Below are positions 35,278-44,267 of a stretch of DNA of 64,000 nt, in pieces. Both the position numbers and the translations under genes were made by a program. Under the pieces are notes generated by a model that worked only from the letters and a program-made list of their open reading frames with translations, made no database searches and had not been told where the DNA came from. Origin of the DNA: Bog-473 sp963850095 (GTDB lineage Bacteria; Actinomycetota; Acidimicrobiia; Acidimicrobiales; RAAP-2). The stretch lies in assembly GCA_963850095.1 (NCBI GenBank), contig CAWKJX010000005.1, positions 1 through 64,000 on the forward strand, read 5' to 3'. Positions within the stretch are counted from its first letter, which is position 1. Each line of letters begins with the position of its first letter.

Positions 35278-36533
35278 TCCAGGTGCTTGATCCCGTTGAT
35301 GAAGGGGGAGAGCAGCCGGTCGGGCTCGCTCGACGCCTCGATGTCGGGCAGGCGCTCGAAGAGGCGCCGGTACATGACGTCGATCTCCTGACGGGCCAGG
35401 TGCGCGCCCAGGCAGAAGTGCGGTCCGGCGGCGCCGAAGCCGATGTGGGGGTTGGGGGTGCGCCGCACGTCGAACGTGTAGGGGTCCTCGAAGACGTCCT
35501 CGTCCCGGTTGGCCGAGTTGTAGTACATGATCACCCGGTCACCGGCGGACATCTTCTGCTCGCCGAGCACCGTGTCCTCGGCGACCGTGCGCCGCATCCA
35601 GATCACGGGCGAGGCCCAGCGCACGATTTCGTCGATGGCGGTCGGCGCCAGCCCGGCCGGGTCGGCCTGCCACAGCGCCCGCTGTTCGGGGTGCTGGGTG
35701 AGGGCCAACAGGCCGTGGCTGATGGCGTTGCGCGTGGTCTCGTTGCCGGCCACGACGAGCAGAATGAAGAACGACGCCACCTCGGCGTCGGTCAGCTGCT
35801 CGCCGTCCACGTTCGTGTTGACCAGGGCCGAGGTCACGTCCTCGGTCGGGTGCTCCTTGCGGAACTGGGCCAGGTCGAGCATGAGCATGTTGAGCTGCTG
35901 GGCCGCCGTCATGAAGGCGACCATGGGATCGCCCCCCTCGGGGACGTACTCGGGGTCGCCGTTCGAGAGGATCACGTTCGAGGCGTTGAACACGGTGTCG
36001 TAGTCCGACGGGCCGATGCCCATCATGTCGCAGATGATCTCGAGGGGGAGGCGGGCCGCCACCTCGACGGTGAAGTCGCATCCGCCTTGCTCGGCCACCC
36101 GGTCGATGACGTCGTTGGCGATGAAGTCGATGCGATCCTCGATCGACTTGATCATGCGCGGGTTGAAGGCGGACGACACGATGCGGCGCAGCCGGGCGTG
36201 CCGCGGGTTGTCCATGTTGATCATGGAGCCGAAGAACTCGTTCATCTCTTCGGGCAGGTCGATGACGGAGGTGGCGCCCTTGCCCGACTGGAAGATCTCG
36301 GGGTGACGGCTCGCCTCGGAAATGTGGGCGTGCTTGGTCAGCGCGTAGAAGCCGTTTCCCTTGGTGATGACGTAGGCCAGGGCCTCGGGGATCTCCGGCT
36401 CGTCGAAGTGGGGGATGGGCCGCTCACGCCGCAGCGTCGCGAAGGCGCCCTCCCGCTCCTCCCAGGGCCGGGCCCAGAACTCCATGTCCGAAAGGTTGAT
36501 GTCGTCGACCGCCAGGACGGCACGTGGTTCCAT
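35250..36533 (-). CDS. Cytochrome P450 (CYP125/CYP142/CYP124-like)
   Basis: 427 residues with the complete P450 signature set: I-helix LLVVAGNETTRNAISHG, K-helix EIVR in IDEIVRWASPVIWMRR, and the heme loop IGFGAAGPHFCLGAHLAR, with the Cys ligand and FGAAG in place of the more common FGGGG. INMDNPRHARLRRIVSSAF is typical of actinobacterial steroid or fatty-acid hydroxylating P450s. The ATG at 36533 is preferred to a start seven codons upstream. A ferredoxin gene (32454) and NAD-dependent flavoprotein lie in the same neighbourhood and could supply electrons. The substrate is unknown; a branched lipid or sterol is the inference from family. Confidence 0.92.
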   Translation of the reverse strand: MEPRAVLAVDDINLSDMEFWARPWEEREGAFATLRRERPIPHFDEPEIPEALAYVITKGNGFYALTKHAHISEASRHPEIFQSGKGATSVIDLPEEMNEFFGSMINMDNPRHARLRRIVSSAFNPRMIKSIEDRIDFIANDVIDRVAEQGGCDFTVEVAARLPLEIICDMMGIGPSDYDTVFNASNVILSNGDPEYVPEGGDPMVAFMTAAQQLNMLMLDLAQFRKEHPTEDVTSALVNTNVDGEQLTDAEVASFFILLVVAGNETTRNAISHGLLALTQHPEQRALWQADPAGLAPTAIDEIVRWASPVIWMRRTVAEDTVLGEQKMSAGDRVIMYYNSANRDEDVFEDPYTFDVRRTPNPHIGFGAAGPHFCLGAHLARQEIDVMYRRLFERLPDIEASSEPDRLLSPFINGIKHLECTFTPVPV

Positions 36534-36568
36534 GCGGGCAACCCTACCCACCACCGTAGGCTTCGATC

Positions 36569-37805
36569 ATGTGCGACACGCTGTGCGCCCCGGGCCCCTC
36601 CGGCATGGTGTTCGCCAAGAACTCGGACCGGCCGCCCGGTGAGGTGCAGGTGGCGTGGCCCTTCGGCCGCCGGTCCTCCGCCGGTTGCACGCTCCGCACC
36701 CAGTACCTCAGCATCGGTGACACCGGCGCCCACGCCACCTTCCTGTCGTGCCCGACCTGGATGTGGGGGGCCGAGCACGGCGTCAACGAGCACGGCGTCG
36801 CCATCGGCAACGAGCGGGTCGCCACCACCCACGACGCCGCGGCGGCCGCCCCGGCGCTGACCGGCATGGACCTGGTCCGCCTGGGCCTCGAGCGCGCCCG
36901 CAGCGCCGCCGAGGCCGTCGAGGTGATCACCGGTCTCCTGGACGTGTGCGGGCAGGGTGGGGTCGCCGACGCCGCCCACCAGGAGGCCTACGACTCCTCC
37001 TTCCTGATCGCCGACCCGCACGGGGCCTACATCCTCGACACGGCCGGCTCCGACTATGCCGTTGCCCCGTTCCCCGGCGGCACGGCCGTCTCCAACCGGA
37101 TTTCGCTCGGGACCGGCTGGACACGGGCCTCTCGGGCCCTGCGCCCGGGCGACGACTTCGGCCGGCGCTTCCGCGACGCCACCGAGGACACGGCGTACGC
37201 CGATGTGCGCCTGGCGGCCAGCCGGCTCTTTCTCGACTCGGCTCCGCCCGGCGGGTTCACGGCCGCCGCCGTGGCGGCCCACCTGCGCGACCACGGGACC
37301 GGCCCCTGGGGGGCGCCCGGCGCCGGTGGGGGCGGGGACGGCGGGCCGGTCGTGCCGACTCCGGCGCGCGTCGGCGACGACTCCAGCGGGGTCACCGTCT
37401 GCATGCACGTGCGCCAGCTGTGTGTGACCGCGGCCTCCATGATCGCCGAGCTCCCCGCCGCACTGGACGACGGTGCGCCGATGCGGGTCTTCGTGGCGGC
37501 GGGCAGCCCGTGCGCCAGCATCTTCGTGCCGGCCTTCCCGCGCACGGCCCACGGCCCGCCGCCCTACGTGCCGCTCGAGCTGTCGGGGCAGGAGCTGTGG
37601 CACGCGGCGGACGCGGTGCGCCGGCGTGTCGAGGACGACCCCGATCCCGACGTGCTGGCCGAGGTGCGCGCCACCCTGCAGCCGGTCGAGGACGAGCTGT
37701 GGGCCGACGCCGACGACGTCTTCGGGGAGCCGGACCGCTGGGGGGCGACCGGCGCGTCGTGGGGCAGCCGAGCGCTGGATCGCCCTGCGTGCCTGCATCC
37801 CCTAA
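36569..37805 (+). CDS. C69/secernin-type Ntn hydrolase (dipeptidase-like; frameshifted as sequenced)
   Basis: The product begins MCDTLCAPGPSGMVFAKNSDR, placing the Ntn nucleophile at Cys2, with the FAKNSDRPPGE motif that is diagnostic for peptidase family C69 and secernins. Further family blocks are WMWGAEHGVNEHGVAIGNE and GAYILDTAGSDYAV. One extra G in GGGG at 37761-37764 displaces the C terminus; corrected, it ends AAERWIALRACIP at 37805 with 411 residues, the family length. Uncorrected, the frame runs on into the next gene and would give a false fusion. It would cleave a small amide or dipeptide in the cytoplasm. Confidence 0.85.
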
Positions 37806-37879
37806 ATCGGGTGGTCGCGGCGGTACGCTGCGGCGGAAACCGTGCGCCGTGTGCACTCCTACTCGCCAAGGAGGACGTG

Positions 37880-38485
37880 ATGACCTATGTGTTGACCGAT
37901 GACGACATCGCGGTCGGTGATGCCGTCACCACAGTGATCGAGAAGATGTGGGGGTGGTACCTGGCCTTCGGCATCCTCTCCGTGATCTTCGGGTTCTTCG
38001 TGATCAGCTGGCGCCACGCCACCGTGTTCGCCGTCATCTACTTCGCCAGCGCGTTCTTCATAGTGGGTGGCCTCTTCGAGATCGTGGGGTCCGTCCGCAT
38101 CGCCCGCCAGCGCTGGCTCCATCTGGTGTTCGGCGTGTTCTGGGTCGGTGCCGGCATCGTCGGCTTCGTGTGGCCGCACATCACGGTCTTCGTCGCCGCC
38201 GTGATCATCGGCTGGTCCTTCCTCGTGCTCGGTGTCTTCGACATCGTGTCATCGCTGCAGAACCACCACTTGCCCTTCTGGTGGGTCTATCTCATCCGGG
38301 GCATCGTGGCCATCGGCCTGGGCCTCCTGTGTATCCGTCATCCCACCGGCACCCTCGAGGTCGTGATGGTGATGATCGGCCTTTTGGCCATCCTCTTCGG
38401 CGTGGTCGAAATCTTCGGTGCCTTCTCGGCCCGGCACGCCACCAAGTACTGGGACGCAGTCAAGAGTCAGCAGCCGACCCTGTAG
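37880..38485 (+). CDS. HdeD-family (DUF308) membrane protein
   Basis: 201 residues with six regularly spaced membrane helices in three pairs, the HdeD/DUF308 plan: GWYLAFGILSVIFGFFVISW, FAVIYFASAFFIVGGLFEIVG, WLHLVFGVFWVGAGIVGFVW, VIIGWSFLVLGVFDIVSSL and so on. AAGGAGG precedes the ATG at 37880. Members are linked with acid resistance in E. coli, but their activity is unknown. It lies 74 bases after the C69 gene and is followed by a strong hairpin, so it ends the transcript. Confidence 0.88.
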   Translation: MTYVLTDDDIAVGDAVTTVIEKMWGWYLAFGILSVIFGFFVISWRHATVFAVIYFASAFFIVGGLFEIVGSVRIARQRWLHLVFGVFWVGAGIVGFVWPHITVFVAAVIIGWSFLVLGVFDIVSSLQNHHLPFWWVYLIRGIVAIGLGLLCIRHPTGTLEVVMVMIGLLAILFGVVEIFGAFSARHATKYWDAVKSQQPTL

Positions 38486-38489
38486 GCGA

Positions 38490-38517
38490 GGCCGGGCGGG
38501 GCGGGGCCCGCCCGGCC
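38490..38517 (+). terminator. 11-bp GC hairpin after the HdeD-family gene
   Basis: GGCCGGGCGGG (38490-38500) pairs perfectly with CCCGCCCGGCC (38507-38517) around a six-base loop, four bases after the stop codon. No T-run follows. Confidence 0.7.
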
Positions 38518-38581
38518 CGTGGCGTCGCCGGCCGCGCCTGTCGACCGTCGCCGTCCGTCGCCGTCGCATAGCGTCGCGTCG

Positions 38582-39467
38582 GTGCGGCTTGCGAGCTTTT
38601 CCATTGCCGGGGGCGCCGTGCGCCCGGGACTCATCGTCGACGACGAAATAGTCGACCTGGCTGACGAGCGCTACGGGCTGACGCCCACCATGCGTGAGCT
38701 GCTGGCCCTCGGGCCCGCTGCGTCCGAGCGAGCTCGTGCTGCGCCGGCGAGCGGGGCCACCCGTCACCCGTTGGCCGAGGTCCGCCGGCACGCCCCGGTC
38801 CCCGACCCGCCGGCCATCCTCGCCATCGGCATGAACTACCGGGCCCACGTGGCCGAAATGGGGCGCGAGCCGCCCGAGTGGCAGTACTGGTTCAACAAGC
38901 AGCGCACCGCCGTCACCGGCCCCGGTGACCCGATCGTGCTGCCCGCGGTCTCGGACATGGTCGACTACGAGGGAGAACTGGCCATGGTGATCGGCCCGCG
39001 CTGCCAGCACGTGCCCGCGGCGCGTGCGCTCGAGGTGGTGGCCGGCTTCACGGTCATCAACGACGTCAGCGCGCGCGACTGGCAGTGGCGAACGCCCACC
39101 TTCACCATGGGCAAGTCCTTCGACACCCACGCGCCGTGCGGCCCCGAACTGGTCACGCTCGACGAGCTGGGCGACCCGGGTGCTCTCTCCATCCGCACCT
39201 GGGTGAACGACGAGCTTCGCCAGGACTCGACCACGGCCGACCTCATCTTCGGCTGCCGCGACATGATCGAGTACCTGACTTCCGCGTTCCCGCTCGAGCC
39301 CGGGAACGGTCATCGCCACCGGCACGCCGGCTGGGGTGGGCGCCGGGTTCGACCCGCCACGCTTCCTGGCCGACGGTGACACCGTGCGCATCGCCATTGA
39401 GGGGATCGGCGAGCTCACCAACCCGGTCGTGCAGGGAGGGCGGCCGGAGCCCGTCGGCTTGGACTGA
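38582..39467 (+). CDS. Fumarylacetoacetate hydrolase-family protein (frameshifted as sequenced)
   Basis: Removing one A near 39305 gives 294 residues and the continuous C-terminal reading PGTVIATGTPAGVGAGFDPP, the last signature of the FAH fold. Earlier motifs are ILAIGMNYRAHVAEMG, the metal-binding MVDYEGELAMVIG (E-x-E pair) and VINDVSARDWQ followed by GKSFDTHAPCGPELV. Members hydrolyse or decarboxylate 2,4-diketo acids, acylpyruvates or oxaloacetate, usually in aromatic catabolism. The start is a GTG at 38582 adjoining the conserved first strand VRLASFSIAGG. No other catabolic gene flanks it directly. Confidence 0.85.
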
Positions 39468-39512
39468 ACGGTCCGGCCGGCGGACCAGTCGATCTACGGT
39501 TCGGCCGGGCTC

Positions 39513-39879
39513 TCAGGAGCCCTGCTGCAGCTGCTGCAGCTGGCGCAGGTGGTCGGCGAGGTTGGCCATCACCTGCAGCGCGAACTGCGGCGTCTCTCCG
39601 ATCAGGAAGAGGAAGCGCGATGTTGTCGATCACGGCCAGCTTGGTGTCCTCGGCCGCCACCGCCGTCGCGCTCCGAGGTGACCGGTCGACCAGCGCCATT
39701 TCGCCGAACGTCTCGTCGGGGCCGAGGGTGACACTGCGGCCGTTGGCCAGCTTCAGCTCCACCTTGCCCTCGATGACGCCGAACATCTCCTCGCCCACGG
39801 CACCCTCTTCGAAGATGACCGCTCCCGCGGGCACCTCCCTGGTCTCCTTGGACGCCTTGAACACTCCGAGAACCTTCAC
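39513..39879 (-). CDS. Cyclic-nucleotide-binding domain protein (frameshifted as sequenced)
   Basis: One extra base near 39617 interrupts the frame; corrected length is 121 residues. The cNMP-binding beta-roll of the CRP/EF-Tu regulatory type is present: VPAGAVIFEEGAVGEEMFGVIEGKVEL, the phosphate-binding-like FGEMALVDRSPRSATAVAAED cassette, and FLFLIGETPQFALQVMANLADHLRQLQQ. No DNA-binding domain follows; the protein ends in a short Gln-rich helix (LQQLQQ). It may therefore be a regulatory subunit acting through protein contacts. The glutamates and arginine of the cassette are retained, so ligand binding is plausible. Confidence 0.8.
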
Positions 39880-40018
39880 GGGCTCGCCTCCCCCGCTCGC
39901 ACATCAGCCAGGTTCTACCTGGTCAGTGGCATCCTAGCCAGGGACTCCGCGAACAGCAGGTGAACCTTTCTGCACCGGCGGGGGTCACGCCGGTAGCCCG
40001 GCACGGCAGAATGGAGGG

Positions 40019-40354
40019 GTGCCAGACACCGCGCCCGAACTATCCGACGCCGAGCGGGGCGACCGCTTGAGCAAGCTGCAGGGGATCATGGATCTGATGC
40101 GCCCGGCCGTGCAGGCTGACGGGGGAGACCTGGTGCTCGTACGGGCCGACGTCGAGACCGGCGTCGTTGAGGTGCAGCTCCAGGGCGCCTGCAGCTCCTG
40201 CGCCATCAGCGGGGCCACCCTCCAGGGCGGCGTCGAGCGGATATTGCGCGAGCGCCTGGACTGGGTGACCGAGGTCATCGGCGACGTCGACGACGCGCTC
40301 AGCTTCGAGGAGAGCTCGGTGCTCGGCTCGGGCGGGTACGTCCCCAGCCTCTGA
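40019..40354 (+). CDS. NifU-like C-terminal-domain Fe-S scaffold protein
   Basis: 111 residues from a GTG with ATGGAGG upstream. LQGIMDLMRPAVQADGGDLVLV and QLQGACSSCAISGATLQGGVERIL contain the D-G-G and C-x2-C features of the NifU C-terminal/NfuA-type domain, which assembles and passes on an iron-sulfur cluster. It lacks the IscU-like domain, as do most stand-alone actinobacterial members. It stands near several iron-sulfur proteins but is transcribed on its own. Confidence 0.88.
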   Translation: MPDTAPELSDAERGDRLSKLQGIMDLMRPAVQADGGDLVLVRADVETGVVEVQLQGACSSCAISGATLQGGVERILRERLDWVTEVIGDVDDALSFEESSVLGSGGYVPSL

Positions 40355-40416
40355 GCAGGCAGAGCAGCCGCCGCCACCTTCCATCGTCCTCGGGGCAGCG
40401 GCGCGATCCCGGATGA

Positions 40417-40446
40417 TTAGTTAACACAACTAACTATAATGGTGGC
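40417..40446 (+). promoter_or_regulatory. MarR-type palindromic operator overlapping a TATAAT promoter
   Basis: TTAGTT (40417-40422) and AACTAA (40428-40433) form a perfect inverted repeat around AACAC. A consensus -10 element TATAAT (40435-40440) follows after one base, and the ATG at 40447 lies six bases beyond it, implying a leaderless transcript. The site fits the size and AT-richness of MarR operators and stands directly before a marR gene, so autorepression is the natural reading. Confidence 0.6.
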
Positions 40447-40910
40447 ATGACACCGCCCCGCCTGTCGTCGCCCCTTCCGGGGTTCGCCATTACGAGGACG
40501 AAGAGGTGGCCAGCCGCCTGCGCAGCGCCGTCAACCGGCTGCAGCGACGGCTACGGCAGGAAGCCCTCGGGGGCCTCTCCCCGGGGCAGGCCTCCGCCCT
40601 CGGATCGGTGCGGCGCCTGGGCCAGCCCACCCTGGGTGAGCTGGCCGCGGTGGAGCAGGTGCAACCGCCGTCGATGACGCGGATCGTGGCGGCGCTCGGT
40701 GACGCCGGCATGGTCCGGCGCGAGGCCGACCCCACCGACCGCCGCAGCGCCCGGGTGCGCATCACGCCGGCGGGTGAGCGGGCCCTCGAGCGCATGCGCA
40801 CGGCCAAGAACGCCTTCCTCCAACGTCGGCTGGCGGAGCTCAGTCCCGACGAGCGGGTGCATGCGGCCGAGTTGGTCGCCCTCCTCGAGCACCTGCTGGT
40901 CGAACCGTGA
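40447..40910 (+). CDS. MarR-family transcriptional regulator (one base apparently missing near its start)
   Basis: Residues from 40506 onward form a complete MarR winged helix: VASRLRSAVNRLQRRLRQE, SPGQASALGSVRRLGQPTLGELA, PSMTRIVAALGDAGMVRR with the recognition helix, DPTDRRSARVRITPAGERAL for the wing and a C-terminal dimer helix. Upstream in that frame the bases still look coding (GVRHYEDEEVASRL), while the leaderless ATG at 40447 is in another frame; a single missing G after that ATG would join them to 154 residues. If not, a GTG at 40506 is the start. Its stop overlaps the GTG of the following MFS gene, the classic repressor-pump pair. Confidence 0.82.
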
Positions 40911-42256
40911 GGCGCCGGGTCCGCGAGGCCGGCCGGCGCACCTTCCGCGCCCTCTCCGTCCGCAACTTCCGGCTGTACTTCACCGGACAGGTCATTTCGG
41001 TATCCGGTACCTGGATGCAGACGGTGGCTCAGGCCTACCTGATTTTGTTCCCCTTGCACGGGACGGGCCTCGACGTCGCCATCGCCACGAGCCTGCAGTT
41101 CCTGCCCATGCTGTTACTCGGCCCGTTCGGCGGCCTCATCGCCGACCGACTCGACAAGCGCAAGGTGCTCTATTGCACCCAGGCCGCGGCGGGTGTCCTG
41201 GCCCTGATCCTCGGACTCCTCGTGGTGAGCCATTCGGCCCAGCTGTGGGAGATTTACGCACTCGCCACCGGGCTCGGCTTCGTCAACCTGTTCGACAACC
41301 CGGCGCGACAGACGTTCGTGTTCGAAATGGTCGGCGGTGACCTGCTGCCGAACGCGGTGAGCCTCAACAGCGTGCTCATGAACTCGGCCCGGGTGATCGG
41401 CCCGGCCATCGGCGGGCTCCTGATCCTCACGCTGGGCGTGGCTACCTGCTTCATGGTCAACGCCTTGTCGTACGTGGCCGTGATCGTGGCGTTGTCGATG
41501 ATGCGGACGTCCGAGTTGAACCGTCGTCCCGGCGTGGTCCGCGCCAAGGGGCAGGTCCGGGAGGGGTTCCGCTATGTCTGGAGCTCGCCCGACCTGCGGG
41601 TCCTGCTGTCCTCCATGGCCATCGTCGGCGTCTTTGCGTTCAACTTCACGGTGACGTTGCCGCTGCTGGCAAAATTCACCTTCCACGGCAGCGGCGCGCT
41701 GTACAGCGAGTTCTTGGTGGCCATGGGAGCGGGGGCCGTCCTCGGGGGCTTGTTCACGGCACACCGCAGCCGCCCCTCCATCCGGATGCTGTCCTTCATC
41801 GCCGTGGTCTTCGGCGTGGCCATCCTGGCGGTGGCGCTGGCGCCGACCGAGACGGTCGCGCTCGTGCTCCTCGTGGTGATGGGTGCGGCGTCCATCTCCT
41901 TCGTGGCCACCAACAATGCCTCGCTGCAGCTGCGGGCCGATCCGGCCATGCGCGGCAGGGTCATGTCGCTCAACGCCATCGCGTTCTTGGGCAGCACGCC
42001 CATCGGGGCTCCCTTGCTCGGGTGGATCAGCGACGCCAGCAATCCCCGCGTGGCGCTGGCCCTCGGCGGCGTGGCGACCTTGCTGGCCAGCATCCCGCTC
42101 TTCGCCCTGGCGGCGCGGCACCAGCGGTCGCTGTCTGACGAGCGCCCGTCGGGTGATCCGGATTTGGGCGCCGTCGTCCTCGATGGGATGGCCCCGGTGG
42201 TGCCTCTGCCGATGACACAGGTGGTGGATCCGCCGGCAGTGCGCCGGACGAGCTGA
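40907..42256 (+). CDS. MFS exporter, DHA3/enterobactin-exporter-like
   Basis: 449 residues with twelve membrane helices. FRALSVRNFRLYFTGQVISVSGTWMQTVAQAYLI is the typical first helix of the DHA3-like group (EntS, macrolide exporters), with FGGLIADRLDKRKVL as motif A. VNLFDNPARQTFVFEMVG, after TM4, is a further family block. The GTG start overlaps the marR stop (GTGA). Export of a drug-like compound or siderophore, induced through the MarR regulator, is the likely role. The C-terminal 35 residues are hydrophilic. Confidence 0.9.
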   Translation: MRRRVREAGRRTFRALSVRNFRLYFTGQVISVSGTWMQTVAQAYLILFPLHGTGLDVAIATSLQFLPMLLLGPFGGLIADRLDKRKVLYCTQAAAGVLALILGLLVVSHSAQLWEIYALATGLGFVNLFDNPARQTFVFEMVGGDLLPNAVSLNSVLMNSARVIGPAIGGLLILTLGVATCFMVNALSYVAVIVALSMMRTSELNRRPGVVRAKGQVREGFRYVWSSPDLRVLLSSMAIVGVFAFNFTVTLPLLAKFTFHGSGALYSEFLVAMGAGAVLGGLFTAHRSRPSIRMLSFIAVVFGVAILAVALAPTETVALVLLVVMGAASISFVATNNASLQLRADPAMRGRVMSLNAIAFLGSTPIGAPLLGWISDASNPRVALALGGVATLLASIPLFALAARHQRSLSDERPSGDPDLGAVVLDGMAPVVPLPMTQVVDPPAVRRTS

Positions 42257-42287
42257 GTCACGCGTCCGGCCGACCCACAATGGACCG

Positions 42288-42824
42288 GTGCTGATCCGAC
42301 GGGCGACACCCGGCGACGAGACCGCGATGGCCACCGTCCACGTGCGCAGCTGGCAGATGGCCTATCGCGGCCTCATGCCCGATGAGGTCCTCGACGGCCT
42401 CTCGGTGGAGCGGCGCGCCGACATGTGGCGTGCCATCCTCGAGCCCGGGCCGGCCGCCGCCGGCCACATCTTCCTCGTGGCCGAAGCGGGCGAAGGGGAG
42501 GGTCGGGACGGCAATGCCCTGTGCGGTTTCGTGCACGTCTGTCCGGCACGCGACGCCGACCTAGGCCCGGAGACGGCCGAGCTCACCTCCCTCTACCTCC
42601 TCCCGGAGGCCTGGGGCCGGGGAGCCGGGCGCGCCCTGATGGCGAGGGCGGTCGACGACATGCGCGAGGCCGGATACGGCTCGGCCGTGCTGTGGGTGCT
42701 CGTCACCAACGAGCGGGCCCGGCGCTTCTACGAGATCGCCGGCTGGTCGTGCGACGGGACGGAGAAGTCCGAACCCTTCGGGCCGGCCACCCTCGCCGAG
42801 ACGCGCTACGGGCGCTCGTTGTAG
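42288..42824 (+). CDS. GNAT-family N-acetyltransferase
   Basis: 178 residues from a GTG. LIRRATPGDETAMATVHVRSWQMAYRGLMP is the N-terminal strand and helix of the GNAT fold in the small-molecule branch. ETAELTSLYLLPEAWGRGAGRALMARAVDDMREAG carries the acetyl-CoA loop (W/Q-G-R-G-A-G), and VLVTNERARRFYEIAGWSCDG the C-terminal part. The substrate is unknown. It follows the MFS gene by 31 bases and may be in the same transcript, in which case modification plus export of one toxic compound would be a reasonable pairing. Confidence 0.88.
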   Translation: MLIRRATPGDETAMATVHVRSWQMAYRGLMPDEVLDGLSVERRADMWRAILEPGPAAAGHIFLVAEAGEGEGRDGNALCGFVHVCPARDADLGPETAELTSLYLLPEAWGRGAGRALMARAVDDMREAGYGSAVLWVLVTNERARRFYEIAGWSCDGTEKSEPFGPATLAETRYGRSL

Positions 42825-42916
42825 AGCCTGGTCGTCACCTGGATCGGACGGGACGAAGGGCTGGGCTGACCGCGGCCGGCTGGATCGACCCGGCGGCAGA
42901 TTCTGTCGACTTGATC

Positions 42917-42944
42917 GACATCCGACATCCGACATCCGACATCC
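42917..42944. repeat. Heptanucleotide repeat, 4 x GACATCC
   Basis: Four perfect consecutive GACATCC units lie in the gap between the acetyltransferase and the HNH gene, a further example of the short tandem repeats found between genes in this window. Confidence 0.95.
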
Positions 42945-42998
42945 CGACCTCGCAGATTTTGTTCTGACTTCCGCGCCCGGTGCGACCATTCACCGTTG

Positions 42999-44234
42999 AT
43001 GGACGGCACCGACACACTCACCGCCGAGGACAACCAGCCGGGCACGGACACCGGTGCCACCCCCGATTTGACGTCGCGTACGCTGGCCGCGCTCTCCAAC
43101 GCCGAGCTCCGCCAGTGGGCCAACGCCGAGGCGCGCCAGGTAGCAGCGCACCAGGGCCGCTTCGTGGCCTTGGTGGGCGAGTTGGACCGGCGCCAGGGTT
43201 GGCGCGAGGAGGGAGCGACCTCGCTGTCCGAGTGGATCGTTGAGGCCACCGGGGCCGCTCCGGCTACGGCGCGGGTTCAGGCCAAGGTGGCCGACCGCCT
43301 CTTCGACCTGCCCGCCCTGGCTGGGGTGCTCAGCGCCGGAGCGGCCTCTTTCGATCAGGTGCGCATCGTTGCGGCCGTGGCCCGCCCCGAAAACGACGCC
43401 AGATGGGCCGAGCTGGTCCGTACCCGCACCGTGCAGGAGCTGTCCGAGGCGGTCCAGGCGGCGCGGGCCGACGCCGGACGCCCTTCCCAGGAGAGCCGGC
43501 GCTGGCTCCGCTTCAACGAGCCCTGTCGCACCATGGTGGCCCAGCTGGCGCCCGAGGTCTTCTCCGAGGTGCGCGCCGGGCTCGAAGCCCGGGCCGCCCA
43601 GCTGGGCGACGGCGAGACGCCCCTCGACGAGCGCCTGGCCGACGCCTTGGTCGAGGCGCTACGCGGCGGGTGGTCACGGACGAGCCCGAGTCCGAGCACG
43701 GCAGATCCCTACCTGGTCGTGGCCCACGTGCGGCTCTCAGAGCTTTTCGAAGGCGGGGCGGAGGGCGACGCCTTGGTGGCCGAGCTCGAGCGCGGCGGCC
43801 TGATCACCGCGGCGACCCTGGCCCGCCTGTCCTGTGACGCCACCATCGTGATCGGCGTCGACGACGACGAGGGCCACACCATGTACGAAGGCCGTCAGGT
43901 CCGGCTGGCCACGCACAGCCAGCGCCGCGAGATCCTGCGCCGGGACCGGCACTGTCGCTTCCCGGGGTGTGGTCATGTGGCATTTTGGATTCCCCACCAC
44001 ATCAAAAGCTGGGCGGCCGACGAGGGCCCGACCGATCTCGAAAACCTGTGCTGCCTGTGCCTGCACCACCATGCCCTGGTGCACACCAAGGGCTGGACTC
44101 TCCGAGGCGATGCCAATGCCGAGCTCACTTTCGTCGGCCCGAGCGCCCGCGTCATGACCTCGCGCCCGTCGCCCTTGTGGACCAGAGTGACGGGGCCGAA
44201 GCCGAACCGCTCGAAACCTCCGGGAAGGCTTTGA
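42999..44234 (+). CDS. DUF222 / HNH endonuclease-signature protein (13E12 family)
   Basis: 411 residues. The N-terminal two-thirds match the DUF222 helical domain (LSNAELRQWANAEARQVAAHQGRFVALVGELDRRQGW, then GAASFDQVRIVAAVARPEND). The C terminus has the HNH core HCRFPGCGHVAFWIPHHIKSWAADEGPTDLENLCCLCLHHHALVH, with two CxxC-type pairs, and its last His residues. Actinobacterial genomes carry many copies, often called 13E12 repeat proteins; these may derive from mobile elements, but their role is unknown. An in-frame TTG precedes the ATG used. It is the only such gene in the window. Confidence 0.9.
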   Translation: MDGTDTLTAEDNQPGTDTGATPDLTSRTLAALSNAELRQWANAEARQVAAHQGRFVALVGELDRRQGWREEGATSLSEWIVEATGAAPATARVQAKVADRLFDLPALAGVLSAGAASFDQVRIVAAVARPENDARWAELVRTRTVQELSEAVQAARADAGRPSQESRRWLRFNEPCRTMVAQLAPEVFSEVRAGLEARAAQLGDGETPLDERLADALVEALRGGWSRTSPSPSTADPYLVVAHVRLSELFEGGAEGDALVAELERGGLITAATLARLSCDATIVIGVDDDEGHTMYEGRQVRLATHSQRREILRRDRHCRFPGCGHVAFWIPHHIKSWAADEGPTDLENLCCLCLHHHALVHTKGWTLRGDANAELTFVGPSARVMTSRPSPLWTRVTGPKPNRSKPPGRL

Positions 44235-44267
44235 AAGGCTGAACGGCCTGAAAGGCGAAAGTCGGCC

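Noticed and set aside
36569..38485. A C69 peptidase fused to an HdeD-type membrane protein
   Set aside because: The fusion arises from one extra G near 37761. Correcting it restores the peptidase C terminus and stop at 37805, and the membrane protein has its own AAGGAGG and ATG.
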